Below, in pieces: positions 5,912 to 6,541 of a DNA stretch of 6,541 bases; positions within the stretch are counted from its first letter, which is position 1; every line of letters begins with the position of its first letter. Location of the stretch: contig DFYP01000083.1 in the NCBI GenBank assembly GCA_002382645.1, forward strand, positions 1 to 6,541, given 5' to 3'. Both the position numbers and the translations under genes were made by a program. Source of the stretch: Desulfovibrio sp. UBA4079 (GTDB taxonomy: Bacteria > Desulfobacterota > Desulfovibrionia > Desulfovibrionales > Desulfovibrionaceae). The notes below the pieces were generated by a model. The model was not told the origin of the DNA. It searched no databases and saw only the letters and a list, made by a program, of their open reading frames with translations.

Positions 5912-5941
5912 GCCCGTGACGCCAGAACCAGGAGCGACCCC

Positions 5942-6541
5942 ATGGCCACAAGCACCAGAGGACTCGGACGCGGACTCGACGCCCTGCTCGGCGGGCTCAA
6001 CCCGGACACCGGCGCGACCCCGGGCGAGGTCAAGAACATCCCCCTGGCGGCCATCAGCCCCAACCCGCACCAGCCGCGCAAGGAATTCGACCCCGTTGCC
6101 CTGGACGACCTGGCCTCGAGCATCAAGAGCCAGGGCGTGCTCCAGCCCATCCTGGTGCGGCCCCTGGAGGCCCAGCCCGGAACCTTCGAGCTGGTGGCCG
6201 GCGAGCGCCGCCTCCGCGCCTCCAAGCTGGCCGGACTCAACGAGATCCCGGCCCTGGTCCGCGCCCTGGACGACCGCGAGAGCCTGGCCATCGCGCTCAT
6301 CGAGAACCTCCAGCGCGAGGACCTGAACGCCATGGAGGAGGCCGAGGGCTACCGCCAGCTCCTGGACCAGTTCTTCGTGACCCAGGAGGACCTGGCCCGC
6401 CAGATCGGCAAGAGCCGCCCGGCCCTGGCCAATGCCCTGCGCCTGCTCCAGCTGCCCGACGAGGTCCAGGAGGACGTGCGCCGCGGCAAGCTCAGCGCGG
6501 GCCACGCCCGGGCCCTGCTGGCCGTGGGCGACCCCGAGGCC
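5942..6541 (+). CDS. parB: ParB/Spo0J chromosome partitioning protein, 3' end cut by window
   Basis: The frame is open from the ATG at 5942 to the window edge, giving 200 codons of an expected 280-310. AGGAG at 5930-5934, seven bases upstream, supports the start. The extreme N-terminus has the ParA-stimulating peptide GLGRGLDALLGG (7-18). The ParB/Srx CTPase domain follows, with ISPNPHQPRKEFD (38-50), the CTP-binding GERRLRA (87-93) and ENLQREDLNAMEEA (121-134). The central parS-recognising helix-turn-helix lies at about 147-172, including GKSRPALANALRLL (156-169). GHARALLA (187-194) is also conserved. The missing part should hold the C-terminal dimerisation domain. ParB binds the two parS sites located before parA. 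The gene is separated from parA by a reverse-strand gene, so it probably needs its own promoter, which I could not identify. Confidence 0.96.
   Translation, partial: MATSTRGLGRGLDALLGGLNPDTGATPGEVKNIPLAAISPNPHQPRKEFDPVALDDLASSIKSQGVLQPILVRPLEAQPGTFELVAGERRLRASKLAGLNEIPALVRALDDRESLAIALIENLQREDLNAMEEAEGYRQLLDQFFVTQEDLARQIGKSRPALANALRLLQLPDEVQEDVRRGKLSAGHARALLAVGDPEA

Noticed and set aside
5519..6505. A 328-codon open frame on the - strand antisense to parB
   Set aside because: It covers parB motifs on the other strand and runs out of frame through the zinc-ribbon gene. It is a typical high-GC shadow.

Overview
This is a very GC-rich bacterial window with almost every third codon position G or C. 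It looks like a chromosome segment of a deltaproteobacterium of the Desulfovibrio type. That guess rests on composition, protein style and gene order; there is no rRNA or other marker gene to confirm it. No tRNA, rRNA, CRISPR array, insertion sequence or phage gene is visible. The chromosomal parA/parB genes and parS sites suggest the segment lies near the replication origin.

Left block (1-4298, all + strand): the 3' part of coaBC (coenzyme A synthesis) overlaps by 25 bases an unrecognised 199-aa protein. After a 50-base gap come a long-form NfeD membrane protein with a ClpP-like serine protease domain, a stomatin/slipin (SPFH) protein, and a UDP-glucuronate 4-epimerase-like sugar nucleotide enzyme. 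The last three are tightly packed (20-base gap, then a 4-base ATGA overlap) and end at a strong intrinsic terminator (4318-4352). NfeD and slipin are a classic partner pair in the membrane. The epimerase feeds surface polysaccharide synthesis and is probably only co-transcribed with them.

Right block (4353-6541): a 230-base intergenic region carries two perfect 14-bp parS cores 33 bp apart, followed by parA (GTG start). Next, on the opposite strand, is a 143-aa protein with two CxxC pairs (a probable zinc ribbon), and then the first 200 codons of parB, which runs off the window. ParA, ParB and parS together form the chromosome segregation system. ParB binds parS and spreads as a CTP-dependent clamp, and ParA is the ATPase that moves or positions the complex. 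The unusual point is that parA and parB, normally one operon, are split by a reverse-strand gene with its own plausible promoter.

Two places change codon composition inside a gene: the first 55 codons of the 199-aa protein, and codons 24-118 of the slipin gene. The second looks like a possible recombination patch.
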